Source: Silurus meridionalis
Lineage: Eukaryota > Chordata > Actinopteri > Siluriformes > Siluridae
Assembly: GCF_014805685.1 (NCBI RefSeq)
Contig: NC_060899.1
Coordinates: 11,336,954-11,400,953, forward strand
Reading direction: 5' to 3'
Length of the DNA stretch: 64,000 nt
Shown: piece after piece, positions 13,845-25,300 of the stretch
How the letters are laid out: each line of letters opens with the position of its first letter
Numbering within the stretch: the first letter of the stretch is position 1
The notes under the pieces: generated by a model
The model's database searches: none
The model's input: only the letters and a program-made list of their open reading frames with translations
Told to the model about the DNA's origin: nothing
Translations under genes and position numbers: made by a program

Positions 13845-13904
13845 ATACAAAACAACAAATTTGAGGTGCTTTATTACTCTTATACAATGTTTTACCACTA
13901 ATCA

Positions 13905-14110
13905 GAATACTTTTTTGATCCCACAAGGAAAATGATGTATTGCAGTTACAGTAAAATAAAAGTAAATATTACAGTAAAATTTAATATAAGGAATAAAAAA
14001 ATATACATATCCAGTTATATATACAATATACATTAAGTTTTATATTAAGTTTAAAAGCTGTACAATCAATGAATTTCCTATCTTATTGAAATATACTGTG
14101 CAAAATGTGT
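13905..14110 (+). repeat. Possible interspersed-repeat remnant (GATCCCACAAGG block)
   Basis: TTTTTTGATCCCACAAGGAA, TTGCAGTTACAGTAAAA and AATATACATATCCAG resemble a teleost repeat with a TAGTCCCACAAGGGGAAATT-type start. The rest is A+T-rich and degraded. Class not known. Confidence 0.35.
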
Positions 14111-14585
14111 ACATGGATGAAACATGATGTGCAGTATAACCGTGTTTGACCTCTGTTGACCAGAGTTGCAAGATTATAACAAAAGGATTTTGCATGTATC
14201 AGCAAAAGAAAAAAAAAACCCCGCATTTATTTTTAAACACGTTTTTTTAAAGCGACTGAGTACTCGTGGTCTACCTCTGCGCTCTACCCTTTTTTATGTA
14301 AGTCAGCTCGAGGATGTGCGCTCTGAACATTTTTTTTGTGCCCCTCAAGTAATTGACCCGTTTTGATAAACGCCTCTGAATGACACAGGCATAATTCACC
14401 CTAAAAGTTTGCACTGTCACCGGGACGAGCGAACTGTCTCGCACAAATATATGGGCGCAATTTTCGAAATAGGTTTATGGCGATCCTTGGGAGAAGAGGG
14501 TGAGATAGTGATATTACCGACTTTATTACTGCAGCCGAACATCATCTCGGCCCCTTGCCCTCCCTGTATCTCTGTCTCTCATTCC

Positions 14586-14589
<4 letters not shown>

Positions 14590-14664
<75 letters not shown>

Positions 14665-14687
14665 ACACACACACACACACACACACC
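14590..14687. repeat. Compound TA then AC array
   Basis: About 70 bases of AT repeat joined directly to about 24 bases of AC repeat, a common product of slippage and point change. Confidence 0.95.
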
Positions 14688-15016
14688 TCTTCTACTTCCA
14701 CTTTTATCATACCAGGTAGTGCCGTACAATCGCAGCCAAGCCTATAAGCCGGAGATATTACCGAATAGGTTACAGTAAACATTCCTGATAGTCGTAAAGG
14801 GTGTTGAAGATTAGACTATTTTCATCGAGCGTCTGCCTGTGTGTGTAAATATTCAGGAAGAATGAAATGAGCTCAATTTGTTACCTCGTAGGCCTTTAGT
14901 CCTAGACTATTCTTTGCATCAGGGCTGACAGCTTGACAGTGTCTTCGAAGTTGAGATGTTGATTTGCTGGAATGTTGGACTTCGTGTGAGTTCAGCATAT
15001 TGTTGTTTGTGATTAG

Positions 15017-15042
15017 GTGTGTGTGTGTGTGTGTGTGTGTTT
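15017..15042. repeat. GT dinucleotide array
   Basis: Short pure GT repeat ending in TTGGGGGG. Confidence 0.88.
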
Positions 15043-15587
15043 GGGGGGATTCACATTTATTACACCAGGTACGAAAATAAAATTTGACCGAAATAATCAA
15101 GGGTGAACATTAGCAAGAAGTTTTAGCAAGTGTTTATTCATTAATATTAGTTTATTACATCAGGTTCATTATAAGTAGTGACAAGGTGACTTGTGTGTTG
15201 TGAGACTGACTGTATAAGTCACTTTTTTGGCAATATTTTGCACACACAATGTGCTCTGTTATACAGGCAGACTTCACTTTTCTACTGAATTCCATTCAAC
15301 GCATGCAAATGGCGGAGCCCAGAAACGGAAGCTCGGTTTAATGTGCAAGTTTAATGTGTCATTCGAGTTTGGTGAACACTGAGCTGGCGAATTTGTATCA
15401 CGTGAAGACACGCGACTGATAGAAGATCGATACGTCACAGTGTGACCTTTTCAGAAAACACAAGATGAAGAAACACTGATTATAGTGGTGTCGCAGGATC
15501 TCGTTATATACAACACAGCTGTAAAAGAATAGATCGAAATCAATATTTAAAAAAAGTTTCCCAGTATACAGATTGTACATTTTAACA

Positions 15588-15890
15588 TATACACCATATA
15601 TACAAAAGTTTGTGGACCCCTAACTCTAAGATGCCTGACTTTTCAAGCCATATGTTCTCCTTCTTCACACTGTTTCTACATGGTTGGAGGCACACAATTG
15701 TATAGGACGTCTTTGGATGTGCTAGAAATAAAATTTTAACCCTGACCTCAACCATCCTGAACACCTTTGGGATAAATCTTCACAAACACACTCTAATGGA
15801 ACATCTTCCCAGAAAAGTGGTGTTTATTAAAACATTGGGTTTGTTAAAAAAGCTCATTTGAATATTACCTGGCAATATTGTTTGTCCAGC
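15588..15890 (+). mobile_element. Tc1-like DNA-transposon remnant
   Basis: The left terminal repeat TACACCATATATACAAAAGT is clear, followed by the family body (GGAGGCACACAATTGTATAG, GACGTCTTTGGATGTGCTAG, CTGACCTCAACCATCCTGAA, CACCTTTGGGATAAAT). A large internal part and the right terminal repeat are lost. It is the same family as the copies at 3257 and 58409. Confidence 0.7.
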
Positions 15891-17059
15891 CCTTAGACTA
15901 TTTAGACATTAGTACGATATACTATATACTATTGTTATAATTTGTACTTTTACAGGAGATTGATAAGAGCAGTTTGTAGGTATATTATATACAAAATAAA
16001 GTACAGGATAAAGATTGGGGTGGATTTTATCCTTCACCTTTCGCCTCCTTTTCCTTTTATTCGCTTATTTTACTTTAATGAACGATTCATTGTCACATAC
16101 CGATTCCCACAAGGCAGATCTCCAAAGTCTCTATAATCTGCGTCTTTAAATAGGTGTGAACAAAAGGATCACTGTTGCAATGTCATCTAGCTCTCATACC
16201 ACAAAAAAAAAGTCCTGCACCACTCCCTTTTTGGCTCCCAGTGAATGTTCCCCTTGAGCAGGCGTTCTGGGTGTTGACCGCCGACCGTGAATGGGCCGTG
16301 TTGACTGGCAGCGATCAGTCATGTGCGCTGGAGTAACCTAATGACGCTGAGGCCTAGATTACACTGTAGGGATCATTTTCTCAGAAAAGGAAAGCAAGAT
16401 TTCAGTCGCCCTGTTTACTCAACTTTGCCGTTCTGTACGTGTTGTCTATAAACGGGATTCTTTTTATAACATACACCCTTTTTATTAAGCTTGTCTGGTG
16501 GAAAGGAATGTTAGAGTTTTTTTTTTTAATATAGATTTTAATGAGAGAGAGGGAAAGGGGAGGGAGAGTGTAGATAGATCATTTCTCATCTACTTTGTCG
16601 ATTCGCATTACATTTTGTTCATCAGATCAACCATGATATGACGTTTGGCTGAATTTCCCGCTATTCCTTCAGCAGGTAGAAGGACCTCGCAGTGTCGACG
16701 TGTGCGTTAAAAGCCTGTTTAATTTTTGCTCTCTCCACAAGTCCTAAAAAGAATTTGCAGCAAACCCCGGAAAGTCAAAACACAGCTCACCCACAGAAAA
16801 AAAATAGCCAAGGAGCCACTTTGAACAGGCGTCTTTTGAAAACAGCGACCTGATCGGCCCGATTTTTCAGACTCTGCATAAAAACAGTCATTAAATCACT
16901 GGGTCGGGGAGCAACACGAGATGATTCGGAGGCGTATTTCAGCACGGGGAGGACAGCGGCGAAGTTTTTAACGCACCCCACTTTTAAGGCAAAGAAGGTG
17001 AAAGGACTCGAGAAGTTTGGGGCACACTAGAGGAAAAAAAAAGAGAAAAGTTTTACAGA

Positions 17060-17345
17060 CAAATGAGACGCAGGGGAGTGAAAAATGCAAAGCAGATGTT
17101 TTTTGAGCCATTTTAATGGTGATGAAACATTACCGATGCCATTACTAAGCTCTTTTATGGCTCCTTTTAATCCTCTTCCTGCCTGAGGTAAGGAACCCCT
17201 TGTGGTGCAAAAAGCAGCCTCTTTGCTTTCGAGCGACAATTTGAAGCCATTTCCAATTCATTTCCTAATCTGCCATAAGGCTTTGCAAGCTTTCCTTTGC
17301 AATTATTATTTCTAAGGAGAAAGGGAAAAAAAGTTACTTTACTCA
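17060..17345. promoter_or_regulatory. Candidate conserved noncoding element
   Basis: Unique sequence with repeated ATTA/TAAT and CCATTT words (GAGCCATTTTAATGGTGATG, TCCAATTCATTTCCTAATCT, CCTTTGCAATTATTATTTC). No repeats and no exon signals. Resembles developmental-gene enhancers in texture. Confidence 0.25.
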
Positions 17346-20300
17346 GGTAAATGCATCGCAGGCATGTATGTGCATTTTGTTTATTTTCAAAAGGCACAAA
17401 TATGGTGGCTGTGTATGGGAAAAAAAGCACAGTATACTGGCTTTTGCCATATCATCGTATCTGTTAACATTCACTTCAGAGTTTCAGAGATAATGGCTGT
17501 AAATACGTGTAATAGTAGAAAAGCAGGATATAAACTGTTTTAATGGTAAACTAAAATGGAATAATTAGCAAAGATTGTCACATAGTCTAAATGTGATGGC
17601 AATGTAACCCTTGGCTGAGGTAGATTTGTTCCAAGGAAACAAAAAATAAATGGTTTTTTTTTGTTGTTTGTTTTGCCTGTTTGGCAAGTGTAATGTGATA
17701 CAGATTTTCCCATATCAGAATCAGAATCAAATATATCTCCACATATATTTATCATGCTTTGTTCAGACAAAAAATGCTATGCTGGATCAAGTACTATTTT
17801 CAAAGCTGCTAAATAACATGCTGGAAGCCATATTGCTAAACCAAATTAGCAGTGATTAATAGAGTAATTGCTTTTATTCTTTGGATTGTTCCTGCCTCTG
17901 CTTGGCTGGCTTGATCAGTAGAAAAAAATAGCTTGTAATTTTCCATCCCATCTTTATTAATGTAGAAGTCCAAGTCCGCATGCATCTAGAAAGAATTCCA
18001 CGTTTTCGTTTCCGTGCAGAACAACACTCCTGTCCTGTTACTTAAATGTCGATGATAAAATACAAGACCAGGTGCCTCTAGGAGCAGCGCCTCGCGTCTG
18101 GTGCGTGCATTAGCCCCGTCTAGCAAAAGCTCACAGGAGCACTTTGAGGGGCCGAAAAAACGAGCAGGAGATGCACTACAAGGCCATATATCACGCCAGT
18201 GCGAACGCGCAGCTCATAAATATCTCCATCCCCATCACACCCCTCCTTCCCTCCCTTCCTTTTACAGAGGCCTCTGTGACGGCAATGGCGAAAGGATGTC
18301 ACTGTCGGAGTGATTGAAAGACCCTCGTCCTGGCCCTGGGCATATCGCGGAGTGGGAGGCCACATACTTGTACTCACATTAGCAGTGGGAATGTGTAAAA
18401 AACAAATAATAGCATATAATATAAGCAAAATATGAATATGTAGTATAGTTTTTGGTGTATTATAGACATTTTGCTCCCTTCCCTGTGCAAAAAACATCCA
18501 GTGGATCCTAGTGGGATATATGACCATCTATCATTGGGTTAGCAATTAATTTGGAAGCATTTTCAACAATTCATGTGGTTTGTTAGTGATATTTGTTTAG
18601 AATAAAATGTATTATTTTAAAGGAACATATCATATCTGGACTCCTATTTAAAAAACCCTGGAAGTGTTGCAGTGATAAATGTAGAAAGATTAAGTGAGAC
18701 AAGCTGTACAGTCTATACAGGAAGAGAAAAAAAAAAATCTGAGTGAGAAAGTAAAGGGCAAATTCTAGTACGGTGAGCCAAATCCCAGCTTCTCTTTGTT
18801 TCTGTTTTTGCTCCCTCCTTCATTTCGATGTCTTTTTTTCAGAGGCCCAGACAGAAATCTCAGATAATCAAGGGCTAGTAATTAGCCTCGCTTGCTTTAT
18901 TATAATTGGGGGCAGGGGAAGGTTGCTCATTCGCTGAGATTTTTACCCCCTTTCGATAATTGCATACTTTTACCTTGGCCAAGTGGGCCTGCTGATTTCC
19001 TCTTTAAAAAAAAAAATAAAAAAAATAAAAAAACAGAAACGTCGTCATCAGCGTATTTCAGAGCTGCTCTGTGTCATTTTTTTTTTCAGTGCAGGGTGGA
19101 CGCCTCTTTTGAAAAGCGGTGTCTTTTTTTTTTGCCTTTTTCGGCTGTCTCCTTTCTGAGACGGTGGAGCGCTGACGCTGTCCAGGTCCGCCCTGGTTGG
19201 TGAGTGAGTGTGCCGTCGAGAAAGGGAGAGTTTATTTCCTGTTCTTGTGAATCATATATCAGTACAATTCCCCACTGAGCTGTTTGGCAACGGTGGAATG
19301 ACGGGTGTCATTTATCACACGGTCTGAAAGAGGTTGTGGGAAAAGGGATTTGAATTCTTTCTGAGGTGTGTGCGTACGCTGAATCCTCCTTAGTGGGGGA
19401 TCATTAAATGAAGGGGGAGGGGAGGGGGTTGTTCAGCGAGAGACACTGCTTTGGCATCTGTGTGTGTTTTCAAGTGGATCAGCCGTGCAAATACTTAATG
19501 GTCAAGTAATCCAGCATGGTCTATTTTTTTTTTACAATCATAAGGATAAAAAGGCTAATTATTGCATAGAGAACTATTTTTAATTTCAGGCTTCCAGACG
19601 ATGGCAATCTGATCGCCATATTTTGTCCCGTCAATGAATAAGCCGTGATTGAAGCGTTCGTTTAGGATCCTAGCGCCTTAAGATTAAATCAGCGTTTCGT
19701 AGATCATACTGCGAATCCAACAGTTTGCACAGCTCTCTCCGTGAAGTAGCATCTGCCTAATGAGAAACAGCAGACGCTATCAAACACGGCTCTGTCGCTG
19801 ACACTCCCTGTCATCAACATACGATTTCTCACATACCATACATGTTGATCACATAAAATGATTTCTGATGCACTGTCAGCAGCTCGTCCTCGACTTGCCA
19901 CCAAAATATGTTGAGGTTTGATTTTCCCTGCAAGTAAAAACACCATTCTCACCCCCAACAGTGGCGCACAAGCACGTGTAGGGCACACGCAGTGTTTATT
20001 ACGCCGTTTTTTTTCATACGTGTGTATTTATTAGTATGTACAAGTCGGATTGATCTCGGTTCAAATCTGAAATTGAATTCATTCAGCCAAAGGGGGGGAC
20101 AAGGAAAATATACACAACCTAACCACAGGATTGCAAGATTTTCATATTTCAAGGCTCGCTGCGACTCGGTAGCGGCTCCGGGGGTAAAATAAAATATTAG
20201 GACGTTGCCAGAATAGTTCGGATTTCATCCATATCTCATGGGGAGGCCGCAAGACAGCGAAGAAGCGAGGAGAAAACAAGTGCCAGTGAAGTCTGCTCAT

Positions 20301-20549
20301 CTCCATACTGAAAGAGAGGAGAAAAACATCTCTAAGCATTTTTCTAAATAATTTATTTTTTGTCATTGAATCTCTGTTTTGTTTTTTTGTCACGAAATAC
20401 ACGCTTACCTGGCAATATAATAAGAGATAATGTCTGAATCAGACTTTTGCACCATCAAGGAATATCCAGGTTTGTTTTTTTGATGCTCAAACAACCCTAT
20501 ACCCTCACTGCGCAGCTCCTTGAATGAACTGCATGTGTTGACATTGTTT

Positions 20550-20700
20550 TATCAACTCATCCAAATGTTTAATTGCAATTACAGTCCGTGATGGCTCCCC
20601 AAGGGGCATATGATTACAATTAGAAAAAGGGAGGAAATGTTAATTAATTAGACTACTCATAGAGGAGAGGCTTAAACCTGACTGTAGGACACCTCTGAGG
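20550..20700. promoter_or_regulatory. Candidate conserved noncoding element
   Basis: TTTAATTGCAATTACAGTCC, GGGCATATGATTACAATTAG and GTTAATTAATTAGACTACTC lie within 100 bases. The concentration of TAATTA-type homeodomain sites and an E-box-like CATATG is striking in otherwise unique DNA. Confidence 0.3.
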
Positions 20701-21416
20701 ACTGGCACTTTATTAAGTATGCTTTTTTCCCTTTTTTTCCAGACGTCCTTTTCTAAAAATAGGATTTGAAAAAATAACAGAGGCATCTCATTTGCATTTT
20801 CTATGATGCACAATTATTTCTCACTTTTCTTTTTTAAGTCGTCACCTAATGTGGACAGATTGCGAGATGTTTATTTTCAGACGATGTACCGCACTTTTAG
20901 ATAGCACCCATTTTTGGCAGCCTAAGCCGCTAACGCGGCCGATTGTCTTTAACACAATGGCTAAGTGGGCGAAAAAGACAGCCTTTGTTCATTCTGTTCA
21001 TTATTTCAAGCCGTGAAATGAAAGGAAAAAGTTCACCTTTTCTACCGGACACAGCACAGCAGTCAGTGGGGGTTATAAGGCCACAGCCTTCAGCAGGAAA
21101 AAAAACATTCATCTCATTTGTGACAATTGTCTGTGATTGATGACCCAACCTTTACTTGCTGAGCTGGTGTGTTTGTTGCCATGTAATTGTCTTCCAGATG
21201 GCTGGGCTAAGTGTTCATTAACACACTTACGGTCACGTCGTTAAAACGGATGGCTCGGGCACCAGTTTCTTAAAAGGCACAGGCCGTCAGACTCTTAACT
21301 TTTTTTTTGAAAAGCAAACCAAAAACAGAAAGATGTCAGTGTTGTTTTATTCCAAAAGCCTTCATGCTAAGCCTAATTATTTTGAATTAAAAGAACTAAA
21401 GCCCTGGAGTTCAAAG

Positions 21417-21418
<2 letters not shown>

Positions 21419-21467
<49 letters not shown>

Positions 21468-21531
21468 GCTAATACTACTGCCACTACTACTACTGCCACT
21501 ACTGCAACTATTACTACAAATGCTACTGTTG

Positions 21532-21566
<35 letters not shown>

Positions 21567-21680
21567 ATAATAATAATAATAATTTTAGTAAATCTACTAC
21601 TACTACTTTTAGTAGTTCTACTATGACTACTACTATTACTTCTACTACTACTACTACTACCACTGCTACTGCTACTACTG
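21419..21680. repeat. CTA/ACT trinucleotide array, left block
   Basis: Imperfect CTA repeats with GCC, GCA and AAT variants, including an AATAATAAT run at about 21565-21580. Long open frames here (poly-Thr, poly-Leu, poly-Val and others) are simple-repeat artefacts. Confidence 0.9.
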
Positions 21681-21852
21681 GTAGTAGCTCAGTCGTTAAG
21701 ACACTGGACTTTGAATTAGAAGAACATAAGTTCAGATCCCAGCATAAACAAAGCTGCACTGGACCTTGAGCAAGGCCCTTAACCATTAGCTGCTTAGTTG
21801 TAAGTCGCTTTGGATAATGGTCATGGTGCCAAATGACATAAATGTAAATGTA
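21681..21852 (+). mobile_element. tRNA-derived SINE with L2-type tail, inside a CTA array
   Basis: A box TAGCTCAGTCG and B box AAGTTCAGATCCC, then CTGCACTGGACCTTGAGCAA and GGCCCTTAACC, and the tail TAAGTCGCTTTGGATAATGG followed by ATGACATAAATGTAAATGTA. Same family as 49287. Both flanks are CTA-type trinucleotide repeat, so the SINE landed in the array or the array grew around it. Confidence 0.85.
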
Positions 21853-21907
21853 CTTCTACTATTACTACTGCTGCTACTTCTACTACTACTACTTTTAGTA
21901 CTTCTAT

Positions 21908-21939
<32 letters not shown>

Positions 21940-22310
21940 TTACTACTACTGCTATTACTCCTCCTACTGCTAATACTTCTTATAATGCTACTACTGCTAC
22001 TAGTTTCTAGTACCTCTATTTCTGTTACCACTACTGCTTCTGCTACAACCACTATTACTGCTACTAGTTCTAGTACTTCTTTACTGATGCTACTATTACT
22101 GCCTATACTACTACTTCTACTGCTATTACTGCTGTTACTACTACTACTGCTATTATTATTACTGCCTCTACTACTACTGCTACTACTATTACTGCCTCTA
22201 CTACTACCACTACTACTGCTACTACTATTACTGCTTTTACTACAACTACTACTACAACTGCTACTACAACTGCTTCCTGTAATTCTACTTCTGCTACTGC
22301 TAAAATTGTT
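21853..22310. repeat. CTA/CTG trinucleotide array, right block
   Basis: Continuation of the CTA-rich array beyond the SINE, with frequent CTG and ATT variants. It gives a 177-codon leucine-rich open frame that is an artefact of the repeat. Together with the left block and the SINE, the locus spans about 0.9 kb. Confidence 0.9.
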
Positions 22311-25300
22311 AAGTTTTACATATGGTTTGGTGCTGTTAGTAGAAAAGTGATTAGGATGGGCTAGCTAGCTATTTAATCAGAAATGCAATAGTAAAAATAA
22401 AAGGATTTTGCATGCCTTTTTTAAATGGAAAGCTTGCACAAGTATGATAATAAAGAGATTTGAATAGACATCACTGGACATCATGGCAGTGTATGGTTGT
22501 GTAGAAATGATTTATTCATAAACCCTTCTACGTTCCAAATTCTCCCTTTATCTCAAAACAGATTATGAAATTTTGCTATCATTCGTCTCCGAAGGTTTTC
22601 CAGCGCCAACGTGGGTATTTGTAAAAGCCTCTCGTATTTGTAAACAGCATCTTAAAAGTGGTGTGAGGGATGAGTGTCACCCTCAGTCTAAGTGCAGTAG
22701 GACTATGGAGAAAGAGAGAGAGAGGCAACGCGAAAGAAGCAGTGAGAGAGAATGGATCTAGGTGGCAGCGGTAGTCATCAATCACGTCCCCTCGAGGGGA
22801 GGTGCAGCTAAAGCTGGACTGAAGTGCTATCTGTCAGCTGCTGAGATACAGACGCAGCCGTATCGCTCCTCCATCGGCTTCCAGCGGCACCCACGGCCGT
22901 GTAAACATACGCAGGTGTGAGCTTAGCTTAGAGCTCAGCCAGCTTCTCCCTGCTGACGAGGTCACTGGGATAATGCTTCGGCGCTAAGCTGCGAGAGATG
23001 CAATGTTTTCGGTTGGTTCATTTTCTTAGAGACCGTGACACTCGTGCGATGATGATTGATAGCTGGAAGTGATCGCCAAAAACCCAATAGGTTTAGCCAC
23101 AAATTGGGAACGGGTTTCCGTTCCTGTTTCTCAAGTTGAAGGTAATGTTCGATGGGTGTACCGGAACTAAGTTATCAAATGCACCACATCTTTTCAATTA
23201 ATTTACATTATTTGAAAATTGTTTACTCTGTAGTATCAGCCCACAGGGGTCCTGTGGATGGGGACTGTCAGGTTAAGAAAGTCGTTTTAGAAATATGCGC
23301 TGCCATTAGCCGTGTCTTACTGTTGAATAAAGCCACCAGGCGTTTCTCTCTCCCTTGTGATGTCGAGCAGCAGCTGTCGATAGCTAGCAAGATGGATAGC
23401 CATTCTGCATGCCTATTGATTCGGTACAGGCCAGAGGTATAAGTATCATTTGTCATTTCTGGAATGTTGCGGAGCCCTAGTTAAAACCCAGAGATGAGGG
23501 AGATGGCCATTGCCAGCGGCTGGAGGGGGAGAAGGGGGGTGTACGCAGAGGAGCAGGTTGTCTGGCCCTTTGATAAATGGCTAGACGGCTTTTTGGTTTT
23601 GACCGAGAACGGAGGGAGAGCTCTTTTTAAGTGGCTATTTGCTTTCACGTCCCTCCAAGAACAACAAGACAGTGGGGTCCGTAGGTCCGGGAGCATGGCT
23701 TCCTCACATCCTGCAAGCAGGGTGGTCCAAACCGATAGGCTTTTACTGTAGAAAGTGTAGCTTGACAGGAAAGGTTATGTTAACATCACAAATGCTGTAG
23801 CTCAGCATTAAAGAGAAAATCCATCCTGTGCAACTCACATGCCTGTTGGCCAGTTCCACTTAAGTTTCACCGCAAAGAAGATTCAACTTCAAAAGTTCCG
23901 GTTTCATGCTAACACCACTCTCATAGAGCTCTAACTAGCTGAGCTGTATTGCAGAATACTTTTTTTGGTATTTCCGACCTTCTTCATTAGAAGTTCTTAT
24001 GTGTAGACACTAAGTACAATGTTGAGTGATCCACAAAACTCTTGCTCTTTTATTTAAGATCGTTAAATTAGTTTCACCCTCTTTTAAAACTGCGCACGGA
24101 CGCCACCCTCTTGCGACAGACTTCTCAGAACGCAAAGCCTTGCAGCAAATTAGCACCAGAATTGCTAAAACATTACAAATACTTCAAACACGGAGTCAAA
24201 GAAGCTGGAGTTGTCCTATAATGGTGAGCTGGAAAGAAAGAACGAAAAGGAAGACGTTGATGATCTGCGACAACACTCGACCATCCCGAACCCCATTTGC
24301 AGAGTATATACGTCAATTAGTATTCAATAACCATTAGTCCGTTTGCCAGAAGAGGGATACGACAAACGAATAAAAAAAGTAACGTTTGTCAGTCAAACCC
24401 CAAGCGGCTCTTCAGAATCCACGGCGCCTTTCGTTTTGATTATGTTGTGTATTTGGGCACATGGCCAGCGGGAAAGCCGACTTCATTACTATATGGATCA
24501 TCTTTTAAGACCGTTTAAGATCATAGGGTCACGAGTCGAGTAAATAATGAGCACTCCCAGACAAAGCGACTCTGAAGTCTATCGAGCTCCTCGGTTCATT
24601 TGGCTGGAAAGACTGAAGCGGACACACGAATCATTATTCGACTCAAAAATCTTTCTTGTCTCGAGCACCCTTTTTTTCCGTGTGCCGTTGATTTTTGTGC
24701 ATGCTTTCTCTTTTTTAAGACACCATCATCTTCGGGAAAAAAAGATGAAGTTTCTTAAAATACCGCACGGCTGCGCCGGAGGAGAGCAGGCAGCAGAGTG
24801 TTGCGGGGAACGCAGCAGCAAGACATGAAAATCCTCAAACGGAAGAATGACAAGTAATTACTTCAGGTGTCCATCAAGCCGTGTTTGAAAATGTCAGTAT
24901 GGGATCAGACATGATAGATGTACAACTTCACAATATGCAGAAAATAATTACTCATCCCAACGGTGCAGAAAAAGTGTGTGTACGTGTGTGTGTGTGTGAT
25001 GTGATGGGGGGGTGTTTGTATGTATGTGTGGCATTGATACCTCACGCTAGGCCTTGTGTATGTGCCACAGCATTGCGCAGCAGGAGCACTATTGTTGCCT
25101 GGGTTTCATTTCGAACGGCCAAAATGTCATCGTCCAGCTGGAGGTGGATTTTATGTGTTCCAGCAAGTGGCCAGATACACGCACACACACACACACCCAC
25201 ACAGGGATGCCTGCAAGACCATGGTACAAGGTTACAAACTAAAACACAGCGACTCAAGGCCAAGTCAAGAGGAGGTCTGGCCTCTGACGCAAAGCTCATG

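Larger units (their letters stand above)
9346..15587. other. No gene seen; microsatellite-rich DNA
   Basis: Holds the CA, GT and TA arrays listed separately, a very A+T-rich stretch of TATACTATA-like words (10400-10640), and unique DNA. Short open frames are generated mostly by the microsatellites. No exon supported. Confidence 0.6.
15891..21418. other. No gene seen; mostly unique DNA
   Basis: Repeat-poor compared with the rest of the window. Contains the candidate elements at 17060 and 20550 and short poly-A/T runs. This is one of the best stretches for intronic enhancers. No exon supported. Confidence 0.6.

Noticed and set aside
18120..18527. 135-codon reverse frame
   Set aside because: No recognisable motif. 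Composition shifts along the frame as expected by chance.
21817..22350. 177-codon leucine-rich frame and overlapping poly-Ser, poly-Val and poly-Thr frames
   Set aside because: Produced by the CTA trinucleotide array; no protein family.
24825..24857. Short ATG frame with a donor-like end as tshz2 coding exon 1
   Set aside because: The donor would leave two bases where exon 2 needs one, and the peptide is unlike the family start.
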